From NCBI GenBank assembly GCA_958403395.1, contig CATXXF010000011.1:1-49963 (forward strand): a stretch of 49,963 bases of DNA. The letters are read 5' to 3'. Under the pieces are notes generated by a model, which was not told where the DNA came from, searched no databases, and saw only the letters and a program-made list of their open reading frames with translations. Below are positions 42,027-48,896 of this stretch, in pieces. Position 1 is the first letter of the stretch. Every line of letters begins with the position of its first letter. The position numbers and the translations under genes were made by a program. The DNA comes from an uncultured Collinsella sp. GTDB lineage: Bacteria; Actinomycetota; Coriobacteriia; Coriobacteriales; Coriobacteriaceae.

Positions 42027-42129
42027 ACCCCCTGACGGCCCACCCAAAGATTGTTAAAGCGACTGGCTCAGGCTGGTCGTTTTTTGTTGACCACGCATGG
42101 GGTCGAACCCGAAAGGGCGCGGAGCTGAG
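42027..42129 (+). repeat. Direct repeat, copy 2: orphan tRNA-Lys 3' end
   Basis: ACCCCCTGACGGCCCACC followed by the same terminator and tail as copy 1, but without the 5' part of a tRNA. The 73 bases between the copies are GC-rich with small palindromes (AAATGC/GCATTT, GCCTGC/GCAGGC). This is either a remnant of a third tRNA-Lys or a scar of integration at the tRNA 3' end. Confidence 0.7.
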
Positions 42130-42142
42130 TAATCTGCACCGT

Positions 42143-42213
42143 GATTCCCTTAGGGAAACACGGCTAAAGCCCCGTAGGTGTGTTCTCCTTAGGGGAATCA
42201 TGCTTACGGGGCT
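42143..42213. other. Overlapping inverted repeats capable of a pseudoknot
   Basis: GATTCCCTTAGGGAAACAC (42143-42161) pairs with GTGTTCTCCTTAGGGGAATC (42180-42199), imperfectly. AGCCCCGTA (42168-42176) in its loop pairs perfectly with TACGGGGCT (42205-42213) outside it. On the minus strand the second pair followed by TTTAG could end the FAD oxidoreductase transcript. Confidence 0.45.
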
Positions 42214-42259
42214 CGATGCATGTTGAGAAGTTGTGATCAAACTCAAAGTGAGAATCGAT

Positions 42260-43786
42260 TTAGTCTGCTCGATAGTGCGAACCTAAGCTTGCAGTTCGCT
42301 TGCGCATGGCTTTGACCATTTCCTGTGCTAGTCGAATCTGCGACTGTAGGCGGGCGAGGGCTGCGATCTCGCTGTCATCGGTATGCGGCTTGCTCAGCGC
42401 CATGGCCTTGTCTTGCAGACTTTCAAGCTGTTGCAGGGCCTCGGATAGGCCTGTTTCGGTCCTGTTGATCATGCAAAAGGTGCTCATCGTGTGCCTAAGG
42501 CTGTGTGTCAGGCGTACGGCATCTGTTGTGGCAATGCCGTACTGGGGGAGGGTGATATCCGCCCTCAGGGCCGCCTCAGGCTCTTTCTGCGCTGTGAGGG
42601 CTGCCGATGCGCCCGCGATACGTCCGAATACGATGCCGTTGGCGCTTGACAAGCCACCAATGCGGTCGGCGCCGTGCATGCCGCCTGTCGCCTCGCCGCA
42701 AGCGTAGAGGCCCTCAACGCCCGTGTGCGCGGTCTTATCGATCTTGATGCCGCCGTTAGCGGCGTGGGCATACATCGCAACGCGCATCTCGTCGGTCGGC
42801 GCGATGCCGTGCTCGTCTTGCAGCCAGGTGGCAAAGGTCTGCACAAACTCTGGGACATCCTCGCGGGGGAAGTCGTAGTGGAGTGCCAGGCCTTCGACAC
42901 CTGCCTGATCGATGACGAGATCGATAGCGCGGGAGGTCAAGCGTGACGTGAAGGGACCATATCCAGAGCGCTGCTCGAGCAGGTCGTCCAGCTTGTCGTC
43001 GGCAATATCTACCGGCTGGTCTACATGCACGTAACGCCAGGTTTTCTCGTTGAAGACCAAGTTACGCCTGGGCTCGATGAAGCCAGGCATCATCTGCATG
43101 AACTCTATATTAGTAAGTGTTGCGCCGTGCGCCAGTGCGATGGCCTGCGAGGAACTGAGCACATCAGCTGACGTAAGGCTGCGCTCGAACAGGCCGCCTG
43201 TGCCACCGGCTGCGATGATCGTGGCCTTGGCAGCAAAGGGCACGATTCGATTTTCGGTAAGGTCGTAGAGTACGGTTCCGGTTATTCTGCCGTTCGTGTC
43301 CTCAACAAGGTCGATAAGCTCATGGCGGGGGAGCAGGCGAATGCCAAGCGACTCGATCCAGGTCGTCAGAGCGTCCTCAAGGGGCTTGCGGGTGAGGCCG
43401 CGCCACATGCGCGTCTTGTGGTCAAAGCAGGGGATAAATTGCTTTTGTTGAGCACTCTTGGCGCTTTGCGGACGCTGGAGCTCAACGCCCAGGTCTTGTT
43501 CGAGCCAGTCAATCGCTTGGGGAATGCCGTGGACGAACGTCTGGACGAGCTCGGGGTCGGCAACGCCGCCGCCGACGGCCAGGATGGTGTCGATGAGGTC
43601 CTGCTCGTCGTCTTCGTCGACGGGACCGATGAGGCCGAGGCCCCAGGTACCCGGGAAGAAGCTCGATCCACTCATGGTCTTGCCGGCGCTTGCCACAGTG
43701 ACGGTTGCACCCGTGCGTGCCGCTTCGATGGCGGCACAAAGGCCCGCAATGCCAGATCCAATTACCAGTACATCAGTCGATTCCAT
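42260..43786 (-). CDS. FAD-dependent oxidoreductase, fumarate reductase/L-aspartate oxidase-like
   Basis: A 508-residue flavoprotein. VLVIGSGIAGLCAAIEAARTG (split after 20) is the dinucleotide-binding fold at the N-terminus; the SGSSFFPGTWGLG segment and ATIIAAGGTGGLFERS follow as in the succinate dehydrogenase/fumarate reductase flavoprotein family. GGIKIDKTAHTGVEGLYACGEATGGMHGADRIGG (given in parts) is the conserved FAD site near residue 375, and ANGIVFGRIAG follows. The C-terminal helical domain is present. The substrate may be aspartate, fumarate or another small acid; nadA and nadC are not close. AAAGGA precedes the ATG. Confidence 0.85.
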   Translation of the reverse strand: MESTDVLVIGSGIAGLCAAIEAARTGATVTVASAGKTMSGSSFFPGTWGLGLIGPVDEDDEQDLIDTILAVGGGVADPELVQTFVHGIPQAIDWLEQDLGVELQRPQSAKSAQQKQFIPCFDHKTRMWRGLTRKPLEDALTTWIESLGIRLLPRHELIDLVEDTNGRITGTVLYDLTENRIVPFAAKATIIAAGGTGGLFERSLTSADVLSSSQAIALAHGATLTNIEFMQMMPGFIEPRRNLVFNEKTWRYVHVDQPVDIADDKLDDLLEQRSGYGPFTSRLTSRAIDLVIDQAGVEGLALHYDFPREDVPEFVQTFATWLQDEHGIAPTDEMRVAMYAHAANGGIKIDKTAHTGVEGLYACGEATGGMHGADRIGGLSSANGIVFGRIAGASAALTAQKEPEAALRADITLPQYGIATTDAVRLTHSLRHTMSTFCMINRTETGLSEALQQLESLQDKAMALSKPHTDDSEIAALARLQSQIRLAQEMVKAMRKRTASLGSHYRAD

Positions 43787-43923
43787 CGGATTCCTTTCTC
43801 GTCCGGCGCATTGTCGCACGGGTGATCGGCAATGGGGCCGCAAAGACCCGGCAAATCGGTAAAGGGCAAATATGGCAGGTGGGCGTCAGATGGACTCGGC
43901 CACTTCGGTCGGCCTATTTGATA

Positions 43924-43990
43924 AGTTGCGGTGGAATACGGACTGTTTTGGCCTGTATGGATGCAATTCAGTCCATATTTCACCGCAACT
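43924..43990. repeat. Palindromic element with 22-base arms
   Basis: AGTTGCGGTGGAATACGGAC (43924-43945 complete arm) pairs with its near-complement at 43969-43990 with two mismatches and a 23-base loop. It lies in the 321-base gap between the FAD oxidoreductase and the GGGtGRT operon terminator. No coding capacity; nothing else recognised in this gap. Confidence 0.7.
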
Positions 43991-44035
43991 GATACATCGG
44001 ACCTTCTAATAAGAGTAACCAATTTGAGACGGGGC

Positions 44036-44072
44036 AAACAAAAAGAGCCGCTACCTGGGTGGGTAGCGGCTC
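44036..44072 (-). terminator. Intrinsic terminator of the GGGtGRT operon
   Basis: On the minus strand GAGCCGCTACC, loop CACCCA and GGTAGCGGCTC are followed by TTTTTGTTTG. Confidence 0.9.
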
Positions 44073-44107
44073 CAAAGCTCAACTATATGAGCATCGCGCA
44101 AGCGCGA

Positions 44108-45112
44108 TTAGGCCTTGAGGGCCTCCTCGACGGCGACAGCGCAGGCGACGGTGGCACCGACCATGGGGTTGTTGCCCATGCCGATGAGACCCATCATGTC
44201 GACGTGCGCAGGCACGGAGGAAGAACCGGCGAACTGGGCGTCGGAGTGCATGCGGCCCATGGTGTCGGTCATGCCGTAAGAGGCAGGGCCGGCGCCCATG
44301 TTGTCCGGGTGCAGGGTACGGCCAGTGCCGCCACCAGAAGCGACGGAGAAGTACTTCTTGCCAGCCTCGAGGCGCTCCTTCTTGTAGGTGCCAGCGACGG
44401 GGTGCTGGAAGCGCGTGGGGTTGGTGGAGTTACCGGTGATCGAGATGTCGACGTTCTCGTGCCACATGATGGCAACGCCCTCGCGGACGTCGTCGGCGCC
44501 GTAGCAGTTGACGGCGGCGCGGGGACCATCGGAGTAGGGGATGGTCTCGACGACCTTGAGCTCGCCCGTGAAGTAGTCGAACTGGGTCTTTACGTAGGTG
44601 AAGCCGTTGATGCGGGCGATGATCTGAGCAGCGTCCTTGCCCAGACCGTTGAGGATAACGCGCAGCGGCTTCTTGCGAGCCTTGTTGGCGTTCAGAGCCA
44701 GGCCGATAGCGCCCTCAGCGGCAGCGAAGGACTCGTGGCCAGCCAGGAAGGCGAAGCACTCGGTGTCGTCGGAGAGCAGCATGGCGCCCAGGTTGCCGTG
44801 GCCCAGACCGACCTTGCGGTCCTCGGCGACGGAGCCGGGAACGGTGAAGGCCTGGATGCCCTCGCCGATGATGGCGGCAGCCTCAGAAGCGGTCTTGGCG
44901 CCACGCTTGACAGCGAGAGCGCAGCCGAGGGTGTAGGCCCACTCGGCGTTCTGGAAGGCGATGGACTGGGTGTTGTTGACGATCTCACGCGGGTTGAAGC
45001 CCTTGTCGGTGCAGATCTGCAGAGCTTCCTCGAGGGAGGCGATGCCGTTGTCGGCGAGGCACTTGTTGATCTTGTCAGCGCGGCGCTCGTAACCTTCGAA
45101 CGTAACAGTCAT
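44108..45112 (-). CDS. GGGtGRT protein
   Basis: A 334-residue protein named for its motif, found here as ASGGGTGRTLHPDNMG (about residues 260-275). Other conserved stretches are NTQSIAFQNAEWAYTLGCA, GLGHGNLGAMLLSDDTECFAF and NVDISITGNSTNPTRF (given in parts). Known: proteins of this family occur in anaerobes next to an Fe-S scaffold-like protein; their function is not established. Here the partner gene is 18 bases upstream. The high conservation and strong codon bias suggest good expression. A metal- or cluster-related role is inference from the partner. Confidence 0.93.
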   Translation of the reverse strand: MTVTFEGYERRADKINKCLADNGIASLEEALQICTDKGFNPREIVNNTQSIAFQNAEWAYTLGCALAVKRGAKTASEAAAIIGEGIQAFTVPGSVAEDRKVGLGHGNLGAMLLSDDTECFAFLAGHESFAAAEGAIGLALNANKARKKPLRVILNGLGKDAAQIIARINGFTYVKTQFDYFTGELKVVETIPYSDGPRAAVNCYGADDVREGVAIMWHENVDISITGNSTNPTRFQHPVAGTYKKERLEAGKKYFSVASGGGTGRTLHPDNMGAGPASYGMTDTMGRMHSDAQFAGSSSVPAHVDMMGLIGMGNNPMVGATVACAVAVEEALKA

Positions 45113-45130
45113 AGTTATTTCCCTCCCTTT

Positions 45131-45865
45131 CTACTCGTGAACCGGGAACACGCTGGCGACGGAGTGAGTCTCCTCGTCGGTGCGCGGGTCGATGTACTTG
45201 GCAGCGTTCTCCCACTGACCATAGTGGCCCATAGCGCCAGCGATGGCCTCCTCGGGGGTCTTGCCGGCCTTAACAGCGTCGGTGAACTTGCCGAGGTTCA
45301 GGAACTCGAATGCGATGATCTCGTTCTTGTCGTTGAGAGCCATGCGGGTGACGTAGCCCTGAGCGAGCTCGAGGTAACGAGCGCCCTTGGCCTTGGTGCC
45401 GAACATGGTGCCGACCTGAGAGCGAAGGCCCTTGCCGAGGTCGTCGAGGGAGGCGCCCACGGGCAGGCCGCCCTCGGAGAACGCGGTCTGGCTGCGGCCG
45501 TAAACGATCTGCAGGAAGATCTCGCGCATAGCAACGTTGATGGCGTCGCAGACGAGGTCGGTGTTGAGGGCCTCGAGGATGGTCTTACCGGGAAGGATCT
45601 CGGAAGCCATGGCGGCAGAGTGGGTCATGCCCGAACAGCCGATGGTCTCAACGAGGGCCTCCTCGATGATGCCGTCCTTGACGTTCAGCGTGAGCTTGCA
45701 GGCGCCCTGCTGAGGTGCGCACCAACCCACACCGTGCGTAAGACCGGAGATGTCGGAAATCTCCTTAGCCTGGACCCACTTGCCCTCCTCGGGGATGGGT
45801 GCGGGGCCGTGGTATGCACCCTTGGCAACGGGGCACATGTTCTCCACTTCCTGTGAGTACTGCAT
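45131..45865 (-). CDS. Fe-S cluster scaffold-like protein (NifU N-terminal type) partner of GGGtGRT
   Basis: A 244-residue protein. WCAPQQGACKLTLNVKDGIIEEALVETIGCSGMTHSAAMASEIL (given in parts) resembles the NifU/IscU scaffold with cysteines at about 49, 55 and 77, and DLVCDAINVAMREIFLQIVYG carries the third scaffold cysteine. The remaining C-terminal half is specific to this family. AGGAGAGG precedes the ATG; a longer frame of 117 codons upstream is not used. The fixed pair with GGGtGRT suggests that the two proteins act as one module. Confidence 0.88.
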   Translation of the reverse strand: MQYSQEVENMCPVAKGAYHGPAPIPEEGKWVQAKEISDISGLTHGVGWCAPQQGACKLTLNVKDGIIEEALVETIGCSGMTHSAAMASEILPGKTILEALNTDLVCDAINVAMREIFLQIVYGRSQTAFSEGGLPVGASLDDLGKGLRSQVGTMFGTKAKGARYLELAQGYVTRMALNDKNEIIAFEFLNLGKFTDAVKAGKTPEEAIAGAMGHYGQWENAAKYIDPRTDEETHSVASVFPVHE

Positions 45866-46268
45866 GCCTCTCCTCTCTATCGTGTTGGCGTCCCGTCTGG
45901 GGGTCGTGGCTGGCGATTGCCGGGCGACCCTTCGAAAGGGACATGACATGCAGCCCCTATAATACCGCGAAATGCACGGAATATTCGGCGAACGGCTCAG
46001 TTTTCGTAGCGAGAAGTCGGGAAGTTTTAATTGAAACGGTTTAACTCTATGTTCTGTGGTCGTGAGCTTCCGTAGAGGGGGTCCGTCTTGGGCAAGCTTT
46101 TGGTCCGCTCTTGCAAGCGTTGCAGTGGTTGACCTGTTGTAACGGTGCCGTTCGCCGCCTGTTTGCTGCCTTTGGCCGCGCGAGTGTATTGTTTTGCGTG
46201 AATGTTTTGATGGCACGCTTCAATCGTGCTGTATTGGATGGTAAGCAGATCCCGGCGAAGGGAGCGCC
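45866..46268. promoter_or_regulatory. Intergenic region between GGGtGRT operon and RAYT; possible promoter
   Basis: A 403-base divergent gap. On the minus strand TATTAT (45959-45964) can serve as the -10 of the GGGtGRT operon, about 95 bases before its first codon; the -35 is not clear. I see no other gene or strong palindrome here. The part nearer the RAYT gene is richer in TTG and TTT than the surroundings. Confidence 0.4.
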
Positions 46269-47078
46269 ATGCAGCGCGTTTGGAGAACGGTTACCGGCTT
46301 TTACCATGTCTGTGCTCGCGGTGTGGGCAAACAGCTCATCTTTGAGGGCGATGAAGACCGGTGGGAGTTTTTGGAGCTGATGCGCGAGTGCTACTGCGAG
46401 GAGGGTGTGACGGTTATCGCCTGGTGCCTTATGGGCAATCACGTGCATTTGGTGCTTACAGATTACGAGGACAGGATGAGCGCGGCGATGCACCGGCTGC
46501 TTTTGACGTACGCGCGGCGGTTCAATAAACGCACGGGGCGCACAGGGCATCTGTTCCAGAACCGTTTTGACCGGCGCTCGCTCGATACCGACTGGCAGGT
46601 GATGGAAGCTATTCGCTCCGTACACGCCGATCCGCAGGAGGCGGGCGTTAGCCTAATAGAGCGTTATCCCTGGAGTAGCTTTGCGGAGCATTTGTGCGCT
46701 TACGACGGTGACGCGGCCGATGTCGCGAGGGGATTTTCTGATCCTTCTTGCGTGCTTGAGCTTTTTGGTTCTGCCGAGGGCTTTATTGCCTATTCGCTTT
46801 CGGCGCCCGACGGCAGTGAGCCAGCGCTGTGCGATATGAAAGAGACGGAGTGGGAACGCCACGCCTTTGCCAACAAGTTGGCGAAGCGCCTCGGGGTTCC
46901 GCTCAATGGGGTTAAAACTGCACCGCCGGCGCAGCGCGATACCGTTATTGTTGGATTGAACAATGCTGGCTTTACGGTGCGCCAGATTGAGCGGTATACC
47001 GGGATTGGCAAAAGTACCGTCTCTCGCATCGTGCGCGCTTATGCGCGGGTGAAGGCACAGACTGAGCTCTCGGAATAG
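46269..47078 (+). CDS. REP-associated tyrosine transposase (RAYT), Y1/HUH family, possibly inactive
   Basis: A 269-residue protein of the TnpA_REP group. WCLMGNHVHLVLTDYEDRMS has the HUH metal motif as His58-Val-His60; YARRFNKRTGRTGHLFQNRFDRR and DPQEAGVSLIERYPWSS follow in the family order. The usual RYIHxNP motif with the catalytic tyrosine reads RSVHADP, so the nucleophile seems replaced by serine. A C-terminal helix-turn-helix (VRQIERYTGIGKSTVSRIVR, about 235-254) completes it. RAYTs act on palindromic REP sequences. Start ATG has GAAGGGAG upstream. No terminal repeats flank the gene, as usual for RAYTs. Confidence 0.88.
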   Translation: MQRVWRTVTGFYHVCARGVGKQLIFEGDEDRWEFLELMRECYCEEGVTVIAWCLMGNHVHLVLTDYEDRMSAAMHRLLLTYARRFNKRTGRTGHLFQNRFDRRSLDTDWQVMEAIRSVHADPQEAGVSLIERYPWSSFAEHLCAYDGDAADVARGFSDPSCVLELFGSAEGFIAYSLSAPDGSEPALCDMKETEWERHAFANKLAKRLGVPLNGVKTAPPAQRDTVIVGLNNAGFTVRQIERYTGIGKSTVSRIVRAYARVKAQTELSE

Positions 47079-47082
47079 AAAA

Positions 47083-47119
47083 TGGCCGAACCACTCTTGT
47101 CAAGCGATTCGGCCAACAA
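47083..47119. terminator. Hairpin terminator between RAYT and sufU
   Basis: TGGCCGAA and TTCGGCCA form an 8-base-pair stem with a 17-base loop. ACAAAAAT lies on the right and AAAAT on the left, so it can work on both strands for the convergent genes. Confidence 0.65.
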
Positions 47120-47143
47120 AAATCTTAAGATTTGGGACAAGTA

Positions 47144-47578
47144 CTACTGATTATTTCGCCCTTCGAGCATGCCGTCGAGGGTGCGCCAGGCGAGCTCGGC
47201 GCATTTGACGCGGGCGGGCATGTGCGAGATGTCCTGAAGCTGGGCGGCCTCGTCCAGGTCTTCCAGGTCTTCCTCGGAGAGCTGCTCGCCGCGGATCATG
47301 GCGAGGAAGAGCTCTGCCAGGCGGTGAGCTTCCTCGACGGTCTCGCCGGTGATGAGGTCGGCCATGATGTCGGCACTGGCCTGGCTGATGGCGCAGCCGT
47401 GGCCGGTAAAGGAGGCCTCCTCGATCACGCCGTTCTCGACGCGCAGCTGCAAGGTGAGCTCGTCACCGCAGCTGGGGTTGATACCGTCGTGCTCGTGCGT
47501 GGGAGCATCCATCTCGTACTTATAGTCGGGGTGCGAGTTGTGCTCCATAAACGTGGTGGAGGTGTACAGATTACCCAT
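47144..47578 (-). CDS. sufU: SufU-type Fe-S cluster assembly protein
   Basis: A 144-residue protein. NPSCGDELTLQLRVENG with Cys37, TGHGCAISQASADIM with Cys62 and VKCAELAWRTL with the third cysteine are the SufU zinc and sulfur-accepting residues. The protein takes persulfide from SufS through ligand exchange. Its ATG overlaps the last eight bases of sufS, so it is coupled in translation. It is the last gene of the SUF operon seen here; the hairpin at 47083-47115 follows. Confidence 0.93.
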   Translation of the reverse strand: MGNLYTSTTFMEHNSHPDYKYEMDAPTHEHDGINPSCGDELTLQLRVENGVIEEASFTGHGCAISQASADIMADLITGETVEEAHRLAELFLAMIRGEQLSEEDLEDLDEAAQLQDISHMPARVKCAELAWRTLDGMLEGRNNQ

Positions 47579-48896
47579 TGAACGTGCTCCAAACGTGATG
47601 CAGGCCGGCGATGAACTTGTCGATGTCGGCCTTGTCGTTGTAGAAGGCCACGCTGGCGCGGCAGCAGGCAAGGTTCTCGACGCCCAGCCAGGTGAGCAGC
47701 GGCTGCGCGCAGTGGTGGCCGGCGCGGATGCAGACGCCGTCCATGTCCATGATGCTCGCGACGTCGTGCGGGTGAATTCCCTTGACGTTAAAGCTCACAA
47801 CGCCGTGGTGGTTGTCCCAGTAAATGGAACCGATGATTTGGACAAAGTCGAGCTGCATGAGTTCGCCCATCAGATAGTGGACGAGTGCCTGCTCGCGGGC
47901 CTGGATGTTCTCGTAACCCACCGTGTTGACCAGGTAGTCGAGTGCCGCGCCCGTGGCGAAGATGCCGGCGGCGTCCTGTGTGCCGGCCTCGAATTTCTCG
48001 GGAACGGGCGCCCAGACGGCGTCCTGCTCGGTAACAGAGTCGATCATCTCGCCGCCGGTGAGCATGGGCGGCATGGCGTTGAGCAGGTCCATCTTGCCCC
48101 ACAGCACGCCGATGCCCATGGGGCCCATAGCCTTGTGTGCGCTAAAGGCAAAGAAGTCGGCGCCCAGGTCGGCCACATCGACCGGCATGTGCGGCAGCGA
48201 CTGCGCACCGTCGACGACCAGGTAGCCACCGTACTTGTGCACGAGCTTGCCGAGATTCTTGACTGGGTTCTCGACGCCCAACACGTTGGAGACCTGTCCC
48301 ACGGCCAGGATCTTGGTCTTGGGGCCCACCTTGGCAAGAACCTCCTCGGTGGTGAGTTGGCCGGTCTTGGTGGGATAGAGGTAGACGAGCTTGGCGCCGG
48401 TCTCGCGGCAGACCTGCTGCCACGGAATCAGGTTGGAGTGGTGCTCCATGATGGTGATGACGACCTCGTCGCCCGGTTTGAGCACCGTGGGTGCAAAGCT
48501 CTTGGCGACCAGGTTGAGCGACTCGCTCGTGTTGCGGGTGAAGACGACCTCGTTGGCCTGTGAGGCGCCGATGAGGTCGGCGATCTGCTGGCGGACTTTC
48601 GCGATGGCGTCGGTGGCCTCGACGGACAGCGAGTACAGGCCACGCAGGGGGTTGGCGTTCATGCGCTGATAGAAGTCGCGCTCGGCGTCGAGCACACAGG
48701 CAGGGCGCTGCGCGGTGGCGGCGCTATCGAGGAAGGCGATCTCGGGGTGCTGCTGGAAGAGCGGGAACTGCGCCTTGTAGGGGTTGGTCTCGATGTCTAC
48801 GGTGGGCCAGCCGCGCGAAGCCTCGTCGCTGGCGTCGAGCTCCATGGGCTCGGGGGCAGTGCAGGTATCGCATTTAACGTGCTCGGTGTCGATCAT
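47571..48896 (-). CDS. sufS: Cysteine desulfurase SufS
   Basis: A 441-residue PLP enzyme that takes sulfur from cysteine. FLDSAATAQRP marks the true family start, EHHSNLIPWQQ and AFSAHKAMGPMG (PLP lysine) are in place, and the active-site cysteine is in RAGHHCAQPLL. An N-terminal extension of about 35 residues, with CDTC at residues 9-12, precedes the usual start. It overlaps sufD by four bases (ATGA) and sufU by eight, so the three proteins are made together. Confidence 0.95.
   Translation of the reverse strand: MIDTEHVKCDTCTAPEPMELDASDEASRGWPTVDIETNPYKAQFPLFQQHPEIAFLDSAATAQRPACVLDAERDFYQRMNANPLRGLYSLSVEATDAIAKVRQQIADLIGASQANEVVFTRNTSESLNLVAKSFAPTVLKPGDEVVITIMEHHSNLIPWQQVCRETGAKLVYLYPTKTGQLTTEEVLAKVGPKTKILAVGQVSNVLGVENPVKNLGKLVHKYGGYLVVDGAQSLPHMPVDVADLGADFFAFSAHKAMGPMGIGVLWGKMDLLNAMPPMLTGGEMIDSVTEQDAVWAPVPEKFEAGTQDAAGIFATGAALDYLVNTVGYENIQAREQALVHYLMGELMQLDFVQIIGSIYWDNHHGVVSFNVKGIHPHDVASIMDMDGVCIRAGHHCAQPLLTWLGVENLACCRASVAFYNDKADIDKFIAGLHHVWSTFNG

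Noticed and set aside
43931..45856. A 641-codon open frame on the plus strand over the GGGtGRT operon
   Set aside because: It is antisense to two well-supported conserved proteins, and its Ala/Gly/Val-rich composition is that of a shadow frame in GC-rich DNA. The same holds for the long antisense frames over argS, pckA and serA.
46269..47078. Complete IS200/IS605 insertion sequence
   Set aside because: No subterminal hairpins or TnpB gene flank the frame, and the C-terminal helix-turn-helix fits single-copy RAYTs better.
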